A stretch of 64,000 nucleotides of DNA from Arthrobacter sp. StoSoilA2 (GCF_019977195.1 NZ_AP024643.1:3658001-3722000); one strand, 5' to 3'. Counted from the stretch's first letter, positions 43,051-51,962 are shown. Translations and numbers: made by a program. Notes: generated by a model not told the origin, from the letters alone.

Positions 43051-44016
43051 TTACTGGTAGAAGACGAATCGTTTGCTGAGCCGGAACTGTGCGGCTGTGA
43101 TGGCCATGATGATGAGCGTCAGGATCACGCCAATCGCCGAGGCCTGGCCGAATTCGAGGCGTTGGAACGCAGACTCGAAGATCACCATGACGGCGGTGCG
43201 CGTTGAGTCGCCGGGCCCGCCGCGTGTGAGCACGTAAGGCTGATCGAATACTTGCAGCGCGTTGATGATGGCCATCACCGAGGCAACCAAGGTTGTGGGG
43301 CTCAGCAGGGGCAGCGTCACGTAGAAGTGCTTGCGCCAGCCGGTGGCGCCGTCGATCGAGGCGGCCTCATACGTCTCCACCGGAATCGAAGCCAGCCCGC
43401 CAACAAACAGCAGGAACGAGAAGCCAAAGTTCTGCCACACGTACACAAGAATTACGACGGCGGCCGAACCACCTGGCGTCGTCAGCCACGGTACCGCTGG
43501 GACGCCCACGAGCGAGAGCAGCCAGTTCACGACGCCAAACTGTTCGTTGAAGAGGTAGCGCATGAAGATGGACACCGAAGCTGCGGACAGGATCAGTGGG
43601 AAGAAGAAGGCGGAGCGGAAGAACACCCTCAGCCAGGCGGGGAGCTTCTCCTGTACCATGATCGCCAGGCCCAGGGCGAGTCCCAGCTGGAGGGCCACGG
43701 CCACGATGACGAACACGATGGTATTCAGGAACGAGACCCGGACGGTCGGGTCCTGGACGACTTCGGCGAAGTTGTCGAAGCCCACGAACGTCGGCGCGGA
43801 GATGATGTCCCAGCGGAAGAAGGCGAGCGCCACCGAAGCGACGATCGGCAGGAGCGTGAAGATGCCCATGCCCACGATGGTCGGGGCAAGGAAAGCCCAT
43901 GGCAGCCAGCGTTGTTGGACGCGGCCACGCTTGGACGCCTGGCTGTGTTTGTGGGAGGCCTGACGGCCGCCCGGCTGCTTCCCGGTCCCGGTGGGGGTGC
44001 TGGTGGCGGTGCTCAT
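43051..44016 (-). CDS. Carbohydrate ABC transporter permease (MalF-like)
   Basis: A 321-residue CUT1 permease with six helices after a basic N-terminal tail (KQPGGRQASHKHSQASKRGR). The coupling loop is PVETYEAASIDGATGWRKHF. VLTRGGPGDSTRTAVMVIFE is a typical C-terminal segment. It overlaps the binding-protein gene by 4 bp (ATGA) and is followed by the MalG-like gene, so the two permeases should be made in equal amounts. Confidence 0.9.
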   Translation of the reverse strand: MSTATSTPTGTGKQPGGRQASHKHSQASKRGRVQQRWLPWAFLAPTIVGMGIFTLLPIVASVALAFFRWDIISAPTFVGFDNFAEVVQDPTVRVSFLNTIVFVIVAVALQLGLALGLAIMVQEKLPAWLRVFFRSAFFFPLILSAASVSIFMRYLFNEQFGVVNWLLSLVGVPAVPWLTTPGGSAAVVILVYVWQNFGFSFLLFVGGLASIPVETYEAASIDGATGWRKHFYVTLPLLSPTTLVASVMAIINALQVFDQPYVLTRGGPGDSTRTAVMVIFESAFQRLEFGQASAIGVILTLIIMAITAAQFRLSKRFVFYQ

Positions 44017-45431
44017 GGCTGCCTCCTCAGGGCCAGTTCAAGATCGCGCTGCATTGATTCGAGGGCCTGCTTGAGTTGGCGCTCGTCCCCGCTGACAGCC
44101 AGGGATACGTTTTTCATGAGGGCCGTTTCGACGGCGGCCTGCTGGGGTGGTGCCGGAATGGGACCTGTGGTGGGGAACTTGTCCAGGGTCTCGTAGAAGA
44201 CCTTCCAGTTCCGCGGGCCGGTGCCGGCATAGAGCTGTTCGTTGACCATGGATCGGCGGGCGGGAGTGGTGTTCGGTGTAGGGAACACGATCCTCATGGC
44301 CTCAAGGCTGGAGCTGAACTTCACCCATTCCCAGGCGGCGTCCTTGTCCTTGGCGGTCTTCATGATCGCGTAGCCGGCTGTGCCGAACTGGTGCCGCTGG
44401 GTCCGCCATTTGGGGAAGAACTGGACGTCGAATCCGTCCTCTGTCATCCCCGCTTCGTGGAGGCCTTGTACCCAATAGCCGCCCGCCGGCGTCGTACCTA
44501 TCCTGTTGGAGGCGAAGAGACCGATCAGTGCGCTGCCGCCGCCTTCCTCGGGCCGGACACCCAGTCCGTCCTTGACCAGGCCGCGGAGGTAATCGAAGGA
44601 TTCAAAGACTCGGGGGTCGTCCGCGTTGGGTTCGAGCCACTGGTAACCGCCGGAGCGGAGGCTGCGGGAGGGGTCTTTGGCGTAGAAACCATCCCAGAGC
44701 CATTCGCCGCCGGTGGATTTGGTTTCCTTGAGGAAGCTGGTGTCATTTGCGTAGAGCCATGGCACCACTCCACCGAAGAGACGGTTGGTCCAGTAGTACG
44801 GCGTGAAGTCCTGGGGCTTGGCCTTCTTCATCGCAGCGAGGGTGCTGCGGAAGTCCATGTGCGTCCAGTCGTCGGCGGGGCGATCCAAACCGGCTTGGCG
44901 GAGCGACGCGGTGTTGTAGTACATGTTGGCGGCATTCCAGTCGATGGGGAGCTGGAACAGGCTGCCTTTGTACATGAAGGCTTCCACCAGGCTGGGGTGG
45001 ACGTCCTCGAAGTACTCTTTCATGTGCTCGGCGTCGCGGCGCAGGTACTCATCCAGCGGGTGGGCAAGCTTCTCGGCGAAGAGCTGGGCGCCTTCCGTTG
45101 CCACGTACACGACGTCCGGTGGCGTGCCTGCTGCCACCATGGTGAGGATCTTGGTGAAGAAGTCCTTCCAGTCCACGGCCTGGATGGCTTGGACCTTGAC
45201 CTTGATCTCGGGGTGGACCTTGGCGAAAGCGTCGATGACCTTCTGGCGGGCTGCGGCGTCTGCGGCGGTGCCCATGATGGCGATGCTGAGGCTATTGTCT
45301 CCCCGGCCTGGAATGTCCGTCCCTGTCAGTCGCGGCCACGACGCCGCTGTTGCTCCGACTATCCCAGCACCGAGGGCTGTGAGGGCGGTTCTGCGTGTGA
45401 ATTGTCGCAAAGCCCCATTGGTTCCCGGCAT
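44013..45431 (-). CDS. Sugar ABC transporter substrate-binding protein (Tat-type signal)
   Basis: A 472-residue family-1 extracellular sugar-binding protein. The N terminus FTRRTALTALGAGIVGATAA looks like a twin-arginine signal without a lipobox. SLSIAIMGTAADAAARQKVIDAFAKVHPEIKV is the usual opening, followed by VDWKDFFTKILTMVAAGTPPDVVYV. The ATG at 45431 is preceded by AAGGAA; a longer frame begins MLGKEIY. It is the first gene of the operon and lies directly behind two LacI-type operators. Substrate by context: sucrose or fructo-oligosaccharides. Confidence 0.88.
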   Translation of the reverse strand: MPGTNGALRQFTRRTALTALGAGIVGATAASWPRLTGTDIPGRGDNSLSIAIMGTAADAAARQKVIDAFAKVHPEIKVKVQAIQAVDWKDFFTKILTMVAAGTPPDVVYVATEGAQLFAEKLAHPLDEYLRRDAEHMKEYFEDVHPSLVEAFMYKGSLFQLPIDWNAANMYYNTASLRQAGLDRPADDWTHMDFRSTLAAMKKAKPQDFTPYYWTNRLFGGVVPWLYANDTSFLKETKSTGGEWLWDGFYAKDPSRSLRSGGYQWLEPNADDPRVFESFDYLRGLVKDGLGVRPEEGGGSALIGLFASNRIGTTPAGGYWVQGLHEAGMTEDGFDVQFFPKWRTQRHQFGTAGYAIMKTAKDKDAAWEWVKFSSSLEAMRIVFPTPNTTPARRSMVNEQLYAGTGPRNWKVFYETLDKFPTTGPIPAPPQQAAVETALMKNVSLAVSGDERQLKQALESMQRDLELALRRQP

Positions 45432-45444
45432 GTAGATTTCCTTC

Positions 45445-45460
45445 CCTAACACGTGTTAGG
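45445..45460. promoter_or_regulatory. LacI-type operator 1 of the fructoside operon
   Basis: CCTAACACGTGTTAGG is a perfect 16-bp palindrome with a central CG, 14 bases before the binding-protein start. Confidence 0.82.
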
Positions 45461-45476
45461 AAGCCTAAACCCGCCA

Positions 45477-45492
45477 CCTAACACGTGTCAAG
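45477..45492. promoter_or_regulatory. LacI-type operator 2 of the fructoside operon
   Basis: CCTAACACGTGTCAAG repeats operator 1 with a weaker right half, exactly 32 bp (three helical turns) away, so dimers would sit on the same face of the DNA. Confidence 0.75.
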
Positions 45493-45587
45493 CGTCACAG
45501 CAATGTTGCGGCAATCTCACGGCGGCAGTGTGCCCGGGGAGTCGCCAATCGCGTCATGATTCTTCGTCAACGCATAATCCAGTTGAG

Positions 45588-45606
45588 TTAGGTTAGGTTT
45601 ACCTTG
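45588..45606. promoter_or_regulatory. IdeR/DtxR-like iron box
   Basis: TTAGGTTAGGTTTACCTTG matches 15 of 19 positions of the consensus TTAGGTTAGGCTAACCTAA. It ends 12 bases before the GTG start of the adenylation-acyltransferase gene, so binding would block transcription when iron is plentiful. Confidence 0.65.
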
Positions 45607-45618
45607 TTACATTGGCCC

Positions 45619-48387
45619 GTGACTACCCAACCGGACGTGGCTCGAATCTCGTTCGCCACCAACCTCGCGTCTTTCGGCGAGCGCACCGCCATCATCACGG
45701 GCGACAGCACCCTCAGCTACCGCGACCTTGCCGCGCGCGTAGAGGACATGGCACGCCAGCTCGGCCCTGCCCGGCGCCTGATCGCCCTTGAAGCCGACAA
45801 CACCCTGCCGTCCCTGACTGTGTATCTCGCAGCCCTGGCATCGGGCCATCCGCTGCTGATCCTGCCCGCCGGCGGTGGAAAAGCAGCCGACACACTCATT
45901 GCCGCCTACGATCCGGACGTCATTGTGCGGTCCTCCAACGGGGAGCCTGCCCTGGACGTGCGCCGCCACGCGACAGCACACCAATTGCACCCGGATCTGG
46001 CACTTTTGGTGAGCACTTCAGGCTCCACAGGATCACCGAAGCTCGTTCGCCTTTCCGGGGCTTCCATCCAGGCGAACGCGGCAGCCATCGCGCAGTACCT
46101 GCACCTTCGGCCCAGCGATACTGCCGCCACAACCCTCCCCCTTTCCTACTGCTATGGGATGAGCGTGGTGAACAGCCATTTGCTGGTGGGTGCATCCTTG
46201 GCGTTGACGGGCCTCTCCGTCGTGGACCCATGTTTTTGGGACTTGGTCCGTTCCGAGGGCGTCACTTCGTTCGCTGCCGTCCCTTACACCTTTGAGCTGC
46301 TGGACCGTGTTGGATTCGAGCACATGGACGTTCCGAGCCTGCGCTACATCACGCAAGCCGGAGGTCGCCTCGCCCCAGAGCGCGTCCGATCCTATGCGGA
46401 GTTGGGCCGGGAGCGCGGCTGGGACCTTTTCGTCATGTACGGGCAGACGGAAGCCACCGCGCGCATGGCTTACTTGCCACCGGACCTGGCAGCGGAGCAT
46501 CCGCATGCCATTGGCGTCGCGATTCCCGGAGGAGAATTCCGGCTCGAACCAGTGCCGGGGCTGGATGACTGGGAACTCGTCTACACCGGACCAAACGTCA
46601 TGCTGGGATATGCCGAGAAGCCCGAAGACCTTGCCCTCGGCCGTGAGATTGCCGAACTCCACACCGGCGACCTCGCCCGGCTCGGCCCCGATGAACTCTA
46701 TGAAATCGTCGGCAGGCGCAGCCGCTTCGTGAAAATCGTTGGGCTCCGCGTGGACCTGGGACGCGTCGAACGACTCCTTGCAGATCTTGCCCTGACCGCC
46801 GCTGCCGCCGGTTCTGACGACGTCGTGGTTGTGGCTGTGGAGGGACACCATGATCTGGCCTTGGTCGCCAAGAGCCTTGCGCAGGATCTGGGTGTCCCCC
46901 GCGCTGCCATCCAACTGCAGCCGGTGCCCGACATTCCACGGCTCGGCAATGGGAAGCCTGACTATCCGGCCATCCTTGCGCTGTCTGCACAGCCGGAACC
47001 CGTGTCTGCACAGCCGGAGCCCGTGCCTGGACAGGCGGAGCGCCTGTCCGCAGAGACGGAGCGCCATCCCGGAACGGAATCCACCCCGGGGACAGAGACT
47101 GTGCTTGAGATTTTCGCAGAGGTCCTGGAACAGCCAGACATCACCGAGAACGACAGCTTCGTTTCCCTTGGCGGAGATTCACTTTCCTACGTGGCGGCCT
47201 CGGTACGGCTTGAGCGTGCACTTGGCCGCATCCCGCAGGGGTGGCACCTGATGCCCATTTGTGAGCTTGTCCCGGCCCCCGAAGCCCCAGGCCATCCAGC
47301 CCACCCAGCCCATGAAGATCCGCGCACCACTGGCAGGAAATTTCTCCACAACTGGCGGGGGAAGTTGTCAGCACGCATGGAAACGGGGATCGTGCTGCGC
47401 GCGGTGGCCATCATTTTCATCGTGGCAACACACATCAAGTTCTTCTCCTGGGAAGGCACCGCGCACGTGCTGATGGCGGTTGCCGGCTACAACTTTGCCC
47501 GCTTCCAACTGACGGGATCCCGGCGCGAACGGCTCCGGAGGCAATTGCGTGCCGTCACGCGGATCGTCGTACCCAGCGTGCTGGTTATCGGCGTCGCGTT
47601 CGCCGTCACTGACGACTACGGCTGGCACAACGTGTTCTTGTTGAACTCAATCGTTGGTCCCCAGGGTTGGACGGATATGTCCCGCTTCTGGTTCGTTGAA
47701 GTGCTGGTTCACATCCTGATCGGGTTGGCTGTCCTGCTGGCCATACCCGCGGTAGACCGCGCGGCACGCAGATGGCCATGGGCGTTTCCACTCGCGCTGG
47801 CCGGCATCGACCTCCTGCAGCGCTTCGACATCATCGAGCTGCCTTACCCTGGCCAAGGGCCGGTCCTGTGGCTGTTCGCCTTCGGATGGGCTGCTGCTGT
47901 GTCGCGAGTGTGGTGGCAACGCGCCGCCATGACCGCCTTCGCCCTTCTGACGATTCCAGGGTCCTTCAGCAACGAGTACCGCAGCGCCACCATCCTGGTA
48001 GGTTTCCTCATCCTCCTGTGGATTCCGACACTGCCCGTGCCGCGCGGCCTTCACCGCATCACGGCTCTTCTGGCCAGCTCATCGCTGTACATCTATGTCA
48101 CGCACTGGCTGGTGTATCCGCTCTTTGAAGGGACTCACCAAGGGCTGGCCCTCGCGGCATCATTGCTGGCGGGCGTGGCCTACTGGGCTGTGGCGACGCG
48201 CGCCATGGGCAGCGTTGAGCGGTGGCTTCGTAACCGACAAAAGCGGCGCCACTTCAATGCCCCCGCCCTGCGGCCGGACAACGTTTCGCTTCCCGACCTG
48301 CGGCCGGACGACGACTCAGTGCCAGACGACGTTTCAGTGCTGGATGCGAGGATGCCGCAGCGATCGGGTACTCGCGGACGAGTGTGA
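45619..48387 (+). CDS. Adenylation-carrier-acyltransferase fusion protein
   Basis: A 922-residue three-part protein. (1) Residues ~1-455 are an AMP-forming acyl/amino-acid activating domain with S132TSGSTGSPK, MYGQTEATARM, LHTGDLARL and the catalytic K446 in GNGKPDY. (2) After a linker with two SAQPEPV repeats, residues ~490-555 are a phosphopantetheine carrier with S521 in LGGDSLSYV. (3) Residues ~575-870 are a membrane domain of about ten helices with RAVAIIFIVATH, the R...H motif of acyltransferase-3 enzymes (H605). It should activate a carboxylic acid, hold it as a thioester and pass it across or onto a membrane acceptor, as DltA, DltC and DltB do with three separate proteins. The substrate is unknown. 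The start GTG lacks a clear ribosome site, and the message may be nearly leaderless. An iron-box-like site precedes it. Confidence 0.85.
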   Translation: MTTQPDVARISFATNLASFGERTAIITGDSTLSYRDLAARVEDMARQLGPARRLIALEADNTLPSLTVYLAALASGHPLLILPAGGGKAADTLIAAYDPDVIVRSSNGEPALDVRRHATAHQLHPDLALLVSTSGSTGSPKLVRLSGASIQANAAAIAQYLHLRPSDTAATTLPLSYCYGMSVVNSHLLVGASLALTGLSVVDPCFWDLVRSEGVTSFAAVPYTFELLDRVGFEHMDVPSLRYITQAGGRLAPERVRSYAELGRERGWDLFVMYGQTEATARMAYLPPDLAAEHPHAIGVAIPGGEFRLEPVPGLDDWELVYTGPNVMLGYAEKPEDLALGREIAELHTGDLARLGPDELYEIVGRRSRFVKIVGLRVDLGRVERLLADLALTAAAAGSDDVVVVAVEGHHDLALVAKSLAQDLGVPRAAIQLQPVPDIPRLGNGKPDYPAILALSAQPEPVSAQPEPVPGQAERLSAETERHPGTESTPGTETVLEIFAEVLEQPDITENDSFVSLGGDSLSYVAASVRLERALGRIPQGWHLMPICELVPAPEAPGHPAHPAHEDPRTTGRKFLHNWRGKLSARMETGIVLRAVAIIFIVATHIKFFSWEGTAHVLMAVAGYNFARFQLTGSRRERLRRQLRAVTRIVVPSVLVIGVAFAVTDDYGWHNVFLLNSIVGPQGWTDMSRFWFVEVLVHILIGLAVLLAIPAVDRAARRWPWAFPLALAGIDLLQRFDIIELPYPGQGPVLWLFAFGWAAAVSRVWWQRAAMTAFALLTIPGSFSNEYRSATILVGFLILLWIPTLPVPRGLHRITALLASSSLYIYVTHWLVYPLFEGTHQGLALAASLLAGVAYWAVATRAMGSVERWLRNRQKRRHFNAPALRPDNVSLPDLRPDDDSVPDDVSVLDARMPQRSGTRGRV

Positions 48388-48570
48388 GAAGACGGGTCGT
48401 GCACCCGAGAAGACCCTCCTGCGGCCCTCACGGCGCCCCTTCCTATTGGTGGAGGCGCCATCTTCCTCACGAGAATGCGACGGAGCCAGCAGCATCAGCG
48501 GCACAATGGTTATCCCCAGCCAGACAATCACAGCCAGCAACGCCAGCATCAGGCCTGTAGTAGGTTCCAT
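48334..48570 (-). CDS. Small membrane protein, hypothetical
   Basis: A 78-residue frame beginning MEPTTGLMLALLAVIVWLGI, with a single hydrophobic helix (to about residue 28) and a very basic, serine-rich tail. Its 3' end overlaps the tail of the fusion-protein gene by 54 bp on the opposite strand. The clean N-terminal helix makes it plausible, but I recognise no family. Confidence 0.4.
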   Translation of the reverse strand: MEPTTGLMLALLAVIVWLGITIVPLMLLAPSHSREEDGASTNRKGRREGRRRVFSGARPVFSHSSASTRSLRHPRIQH

Positions 48571-48683
48571 AGATTAAGAATAGGCCGATTCACCCTTGAC
48601 CATAAGGCGCCTTATTGATATGTGCGCCACGCCAGAGGCATCCTCACATGAGCCTTCCAGCGAACTGTGGCAGTCTTGATTCA

Positions 48684-49595
48684 ATGAGTTCCCAGCAGTC
48701 CCGCCCCATAGCGATGTCCCCTGACCGGTCAGCACAAGCTCGCAAGCCCGGCGTCGGTACAGGGCTGCTTTTCGGCTTGGCTACCCTCGCCAGCATCCTG
48801 GGGCTGGTAGTGACGTACTACTTCTTCGTACGGACCACCATGGGCCAATTCATCGACGAGTCTGCTTTGGTTGAAGCCACTGAACTGAGCGGATCCGCAG
48901 GCAGGGCGTCCACGAAATTCCTGGATATGCTGCCCATCCTGTCACTGGCGATCGCTATCATCGTGGTGCTCTTCGTGACGGTTGCGCGTCGCCGTTGGAC
49001 TGCGGCCGGAATTGCCGTGGCAGCCTGCATTGCCGCCAACCTGGCGACCCAAGTATTGAAGCTCTTCATTCCGGATAGGCCCGACCGCGGCGTCCAGACA
49101 CTCGAACTGAACTCACTCCCCTCAGGCCACACAACATTGGCAGCCTCTGCTGCTGCAGCGGTTTTCCTCATGGTCTCGCCCCGCTGGCGGCCTCTCGCAG
49201 GATTCCTCGGCAGCACCTTCGCCGTGGCCACCGGGGTTTCGACCCTCATCAACCAATGGCATCGGCCCTCCGACGTCGTAGCAGCCTTCCTCGTGGTGGG
49301 CGCCGTCATGCTGCCCGCTGGCTGGCTGATCCTTCGCGGCGGTAGTGACTGGAATGTTTGGAAGGGGTACGGCGAGCACTGGGCTGCATCGCGGCTATGG
49401 GTATGGCTGACCACCATTGCCTTGCTTCTGGCAGCTATCGTGGCCGGCTACTCACTGCTCCAGGTCATGCCGGGACTCAGCGCAGACAGCACTGTGGACT
49501 ACTTCTGGGCCGGCACTGCATTCATTGTGGTCGCTGGTTACCTTTCCGCCCTGGGCGGGACGTGGCTGTTCGGCCTGGCCGCCAGGAAGCGCTAA
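48684..49595 (+). CDS. PAP2-family phosphatase
   Basis: A 303-residue membrane phosphatase of the type-2 phosphatidic acid phosphatase superfamily with about six helices. The three motifs are present: K-x5-RP-type in LKLFIPDRPDRG, LPSGHTTLAA, and STLINQWHRPSDVVAA with the catalytic histidine. Substrates of the family are lipid phosphates and diphosphates such as undecaprenyl diphosphate. ATG choices at 48684 and 48648 cannot be separated with confidence; I give the shorter. Its place after the acyltransferase fusion fits an envelope role. Confidence 0.87.
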   Translation: MSSQQSRPIAMSPDRSAQARKPGVGTGLLFGLATLASILGLVVTYYFFVRTTMGQFIDESALVEATELSGSAGRASTKFLDMLPILSLAIAIIVVLFVTVARRRWTAAGIAVAACIAANLATQVLKLFIPDRPDRGVQTLELNSLPSGHTTLAASAAAAVFLMVSPRWRPLAGFLGSTFAVATGVSTLINQWHRPSDVVAAFLVVGAVMLPAGWLILRGGSDWNVWKGYGEHWAASRLWVWLTTIALLLAAIVAGYSLLQVMPGLSADSTVDYFWAGTAFIVVAGYLSALGGTWLFGLAARKR

Positions 49596-49627
49596 GGCGC
49601 CAGTAACAAAGGCTCGACGGCGGCAGC

Positions 49628-49843
49628 TTACTTTGGCTCGATGCGCCGGGCCTGGGCGCGGATGAAGTCCCGGTCCTCTTCCGTCAGCAGGGTGCCCCCA
49701 TGCCCGTCGACAGGGCTATCCTCACCCGTCTCATTGTTGAGGATGGCCGTTTGAGTGCGCGGGATGATGATGCTTCCCGGATTATCGATGAGCCATTGCT
49801 GCGTTTCCGGTGAAAGTTGATCCCAGAACTCTTTGATGTGCAT
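49628..49843 (-). CDS. Small conserved hypothetical protein
   Basis: A 71-residue soluble acidic protein starting MHIKEFWDQLSPETQQWLID and ending FIRAQARRIEPK. AAGGGGCGG stands upstream of the ATG. Helical ends flank a glycine/aspartate-rich middle. No known domain. It converges with the PAP2 gene. The frame extends 24 codons further upstream, but without a start signal. Confidence 0.55.
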   Translation of the reverse strand: MHIKEFWDQLSPETQQWLIDNPGSIIIPRTQTAILNNETGEDSPVDGHGGTLLTEEDRDFIRAQARRIEPK

Positions 49844-50089
49844 AGTAATCGCGCCGCCCCTTCGATGTTTGAGTACATTTCCCACACTGGCAGATTCCCT
49901 CACTGCTTCAAGCATATTTTTATGAGATTACAAACTCCTTTACGGAATATTTCCGGGGTGCAACATCTTCGGTTTCAAACCCGGAAAAACTTGATCCAAC
50001 CTTGAGCCATCGCCGTATGGAGCCTTGATCTGGGACGACGAAAGTAATCGCTAGGCAGAAGCCATAACAACGCGAAAGAAGGTCTCACG

Positions 50090-50620
50090 GTGAAAAACAT
50101 AACAATGCTTAAAGGCGCGGCGGCACTTGCACTTGGTGGAACACTGCTCCTGGGTGGCGGAGGAACACTGGCTTGGTGGAATGCTTCGGATTCCGCAGCA
50201 GCAGGCACCATTGTGGCCGGCGACTTGAATGTCCATGCGGCAACGGGCGTTTGGACCGACCGCGCAGGAAACCCTGTCAACCTCGCCACATACCTGGTGG
50301 TCCCCGGCGATCTCCTGACCTACACGCAGGATCTGGACGTCACCCTCACCGGCGACAAGATGGCAGCCAACCTCGTCGCCACGAACACCGGTGCGGGCGC
50401 AGGGTTCGATCCCGCCAACGTCACGGTCACCTCGCCCAAGCTGACCGATGCTGATGGGGACGTCATCGCCAACCCGCTCACCACCTCGCAGCACGTCACC
50501 GCCAGCATCACCTTCGAGTTCAAGTCCAGCACCTCAACCCGCACGGACGTCAACGCCAGCAGGAACCTGGGCAACGTATCGTTCACCCTGACACAGGTCC
50601 AGCAGTCCGGCCTGCGGTAG
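50090..50620 (+). CDS. TasA-like exported protein with SipW-type signal peptide (1)
   Basis: A 176-residue secreted protein. The N terminus MKNITMLKGAAALALGGTLL followed by LGGGGTLAWWN is the actinobacterial alternate (SipW-dependent) signal, in which the cleaved helix ends in glycine and aromatic residues before the mature SDSAAAGTIVAGDLNV. The mature part is a beta-sandwich-type domain of about 130 residues with no cysteine. The start is a GTG with GAAGGT before it. First gene of a four-gene unit with its own signal peptidase. By analogy with Bacillus TasA it may form extracellular fibres. Confidence 0.82.
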   Translation: MKNITMLKGAAALALGGTLLLGGGGTLAWWNASDSAAAGTIVAGDLNVHAATGVWTDRAGNPVNLATYLVVPGDLLTYTQDLDVTLTGDKMAANLVATNTGAGAGFDPANVTVTSPKLTDADGDVIANPLTTSQHVTASITFEFKSSTSTRTDVNASRNLGNVSFTLTQVQQSGLR

Positions 50621-50653
50621 TCCTTACCCCCCAACAATTCAACAGGAGTGTCA

Positions 50654-51277
50654 ATGGGAATCCCCAGGAGCATCAAGACGGCTGGCCTTATGGTCGCTGC
50701 CGTGCTCCTGGGGCTCATGGCCGTTCAGGGTACGTACGCACTCTGGTCTGCTACTGCCATCGCCCAGCCGGGCACGATCAAAGCATCCAGTTTTACGGTC
50801 AACCTGACAGGAACCCCTTCCGGTTCCTCGATGCCCATGACCGTCAATGACCAAGCGACCACCTTGGCACTGACCACGGCACAAGCGCCTCTTGGGGACC
50901 TGGCCCGCGGCAGCTCCGTCTATTCATCCATAGGAATCGGAAACGCCAGCGACGCCGGAGGGGTCTTTGACATTACCGTCACCGCTACGGCACCTACAGT
51001 CAGCAACGTATCCGGCGGCACCTTGGCCGGATATCTCAGTGTGAGTGCCACCAGTGCGGCGTCAAGCACCGCATGCTCATCGGCCAGCGGCTATCAGCCT
51101 TTGACCGGGGCAGGATTTACGACGCCGGCAATCGCCAAAGGTGCCACCGCCACACTCTGCTTCAAGGTAACCCTGGACGCTGCCGCACCTTCCAGCGTTG
51201 ACGGGAACTCCGTCTCAATCACTCTTCCGCTGCACGCTCGTCAGAAATGTGGGGTTCCCAATGGTTGCGCCCAGTAG
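50654..51277 (+). CDS. SipW-dependent-type exported protein (2)
   Basis: A 207-residue secreted protein. The signal region is LMVAAVLLGLMAVQGTYALW, ending in ALW as in SipW substrates. The mature part (SATAIAQPGTIKASSFTVNL onwards) is rich in Ser, Thr, Gly and Ala and has two cysteine-containing stretches near the C terminus. The ATG is five bases after AGGAG. The gene lies 33 bp after exported protein 1, and its 3' end overlaps the signal peptidase gene by 17 bp. Confidence 0.78.
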   Translation: MGIPRSIKTAGLMVAAVLLGLMAVQGTYALWSATAIAQPGTIKASSFTVNLTGTPSGSSMPMTVNDQATTLALTTAQAPLGDLARGSSVYSSIGIGNASDAGGVFDITVTATAPTVSNVSGGTLAGYLSVSATSAASSTACSSASGYQPLTGAGFTTPAIAKGATATLCFKVTLDAAAPSSVDGNSVSITLPLHARQKCGVPNGCAQ

Positions 51278-51962
51278 CCTGAAAGATCGCAATAGCCTTG
51301 ATGAGCTAGTGCTTGAAACAACGATTGACGCCGCATTTGATGAAGCTGGCGCCGACGCGTCCGTCGCTGTCGAACCCCAAAATGGGGAATTGCAGGAGCC
51401 CGGGCAGCATCCCTCGGAACGTTCTTCCAGCGCCCGGCTACTTGGCCGCATTGGCCGGGGACTCGGCGTCGTGCTTCTTTCGCTTGCACTCCTGGCGGTC
51501 GGGGTGCTGATCATGCTGCCCAAGGTGACCGGCTCGCAAACGTATTCGGTACTGACCAACTCCATGGCGCCGAAGTACGCACCGGGAACGTTCATGGTTT
51601 CGCAGGCAGCGGACTTTGACGAACTGAAGCTTGGCGACGTGATTACGTACCAGATCGAATCCGGCAAGCCGGGTGTCATTACGCACAGGATCGTTGGTTT
51701 CGGGTTCCTCCAGACAGGCGAGAAGACGCTCACCACCAAGGGCGACAACAACGACGTCGCGGATCCCCAGCCCGTTCGCGAGATCCAGGTGCGCGGTAAG
51801 TTGCTCTACGCCGTGCCGTTCGTGGGATTTGTCGCGAACGCCTTGGGCAACAGTGACCGCTCACTGTGGCTGGCCGTGGGTGCCGTGGGTTTGATCGGCT
51901 ACGGTGGGTTCACCATGTTCCGGGAAGTACGGAGCGCGCGAAAGGAAAGGCAGTCTGCGTGA
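51261..51962 (+). CDS. sipW: SipW-type signal peptidase I
   Basis: A 233-residue membrane peptidase of the ER/SipW type, which uses a Ser-His pair and not the Ser-Lys pair of ordinary bacterial enzymes. S101 is in YSVLTNSMAPKYAPG, H142 is in GVITHRIVGF, and GDNND (161-165) is the third conserved box. A cytosolic acidic extension of about 65 residues precedes the first membrane helix, and a second helix is near the C terminus. It should cut the signals of the three exported proteins encoded around it. It overlaps its neighbours at both ends (17 bp, and a GTGA overlap), so the operon is tightly coupled. Confidence 0.9.
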   Translation: MVAPSSLKDRNSLDELVLETTIDAAFDEAGADASVAVEPQNGELQEPGQHPSERSSSARLLGRIGRGLGVVLLSLALLAVGVLIMLPKVTGSQTYSVLTNSMAPKYAPGTFMVSQAADFDELKLGDVITYQIESGKPGVITHRIVGFGFLQTGEKTLTTKGDNNDVADPQPVREIQVRGKLLYAVPFVGFVANALGNSDRSLWLAVGAVGLIGYGGFTMFREVRSARKERQSA

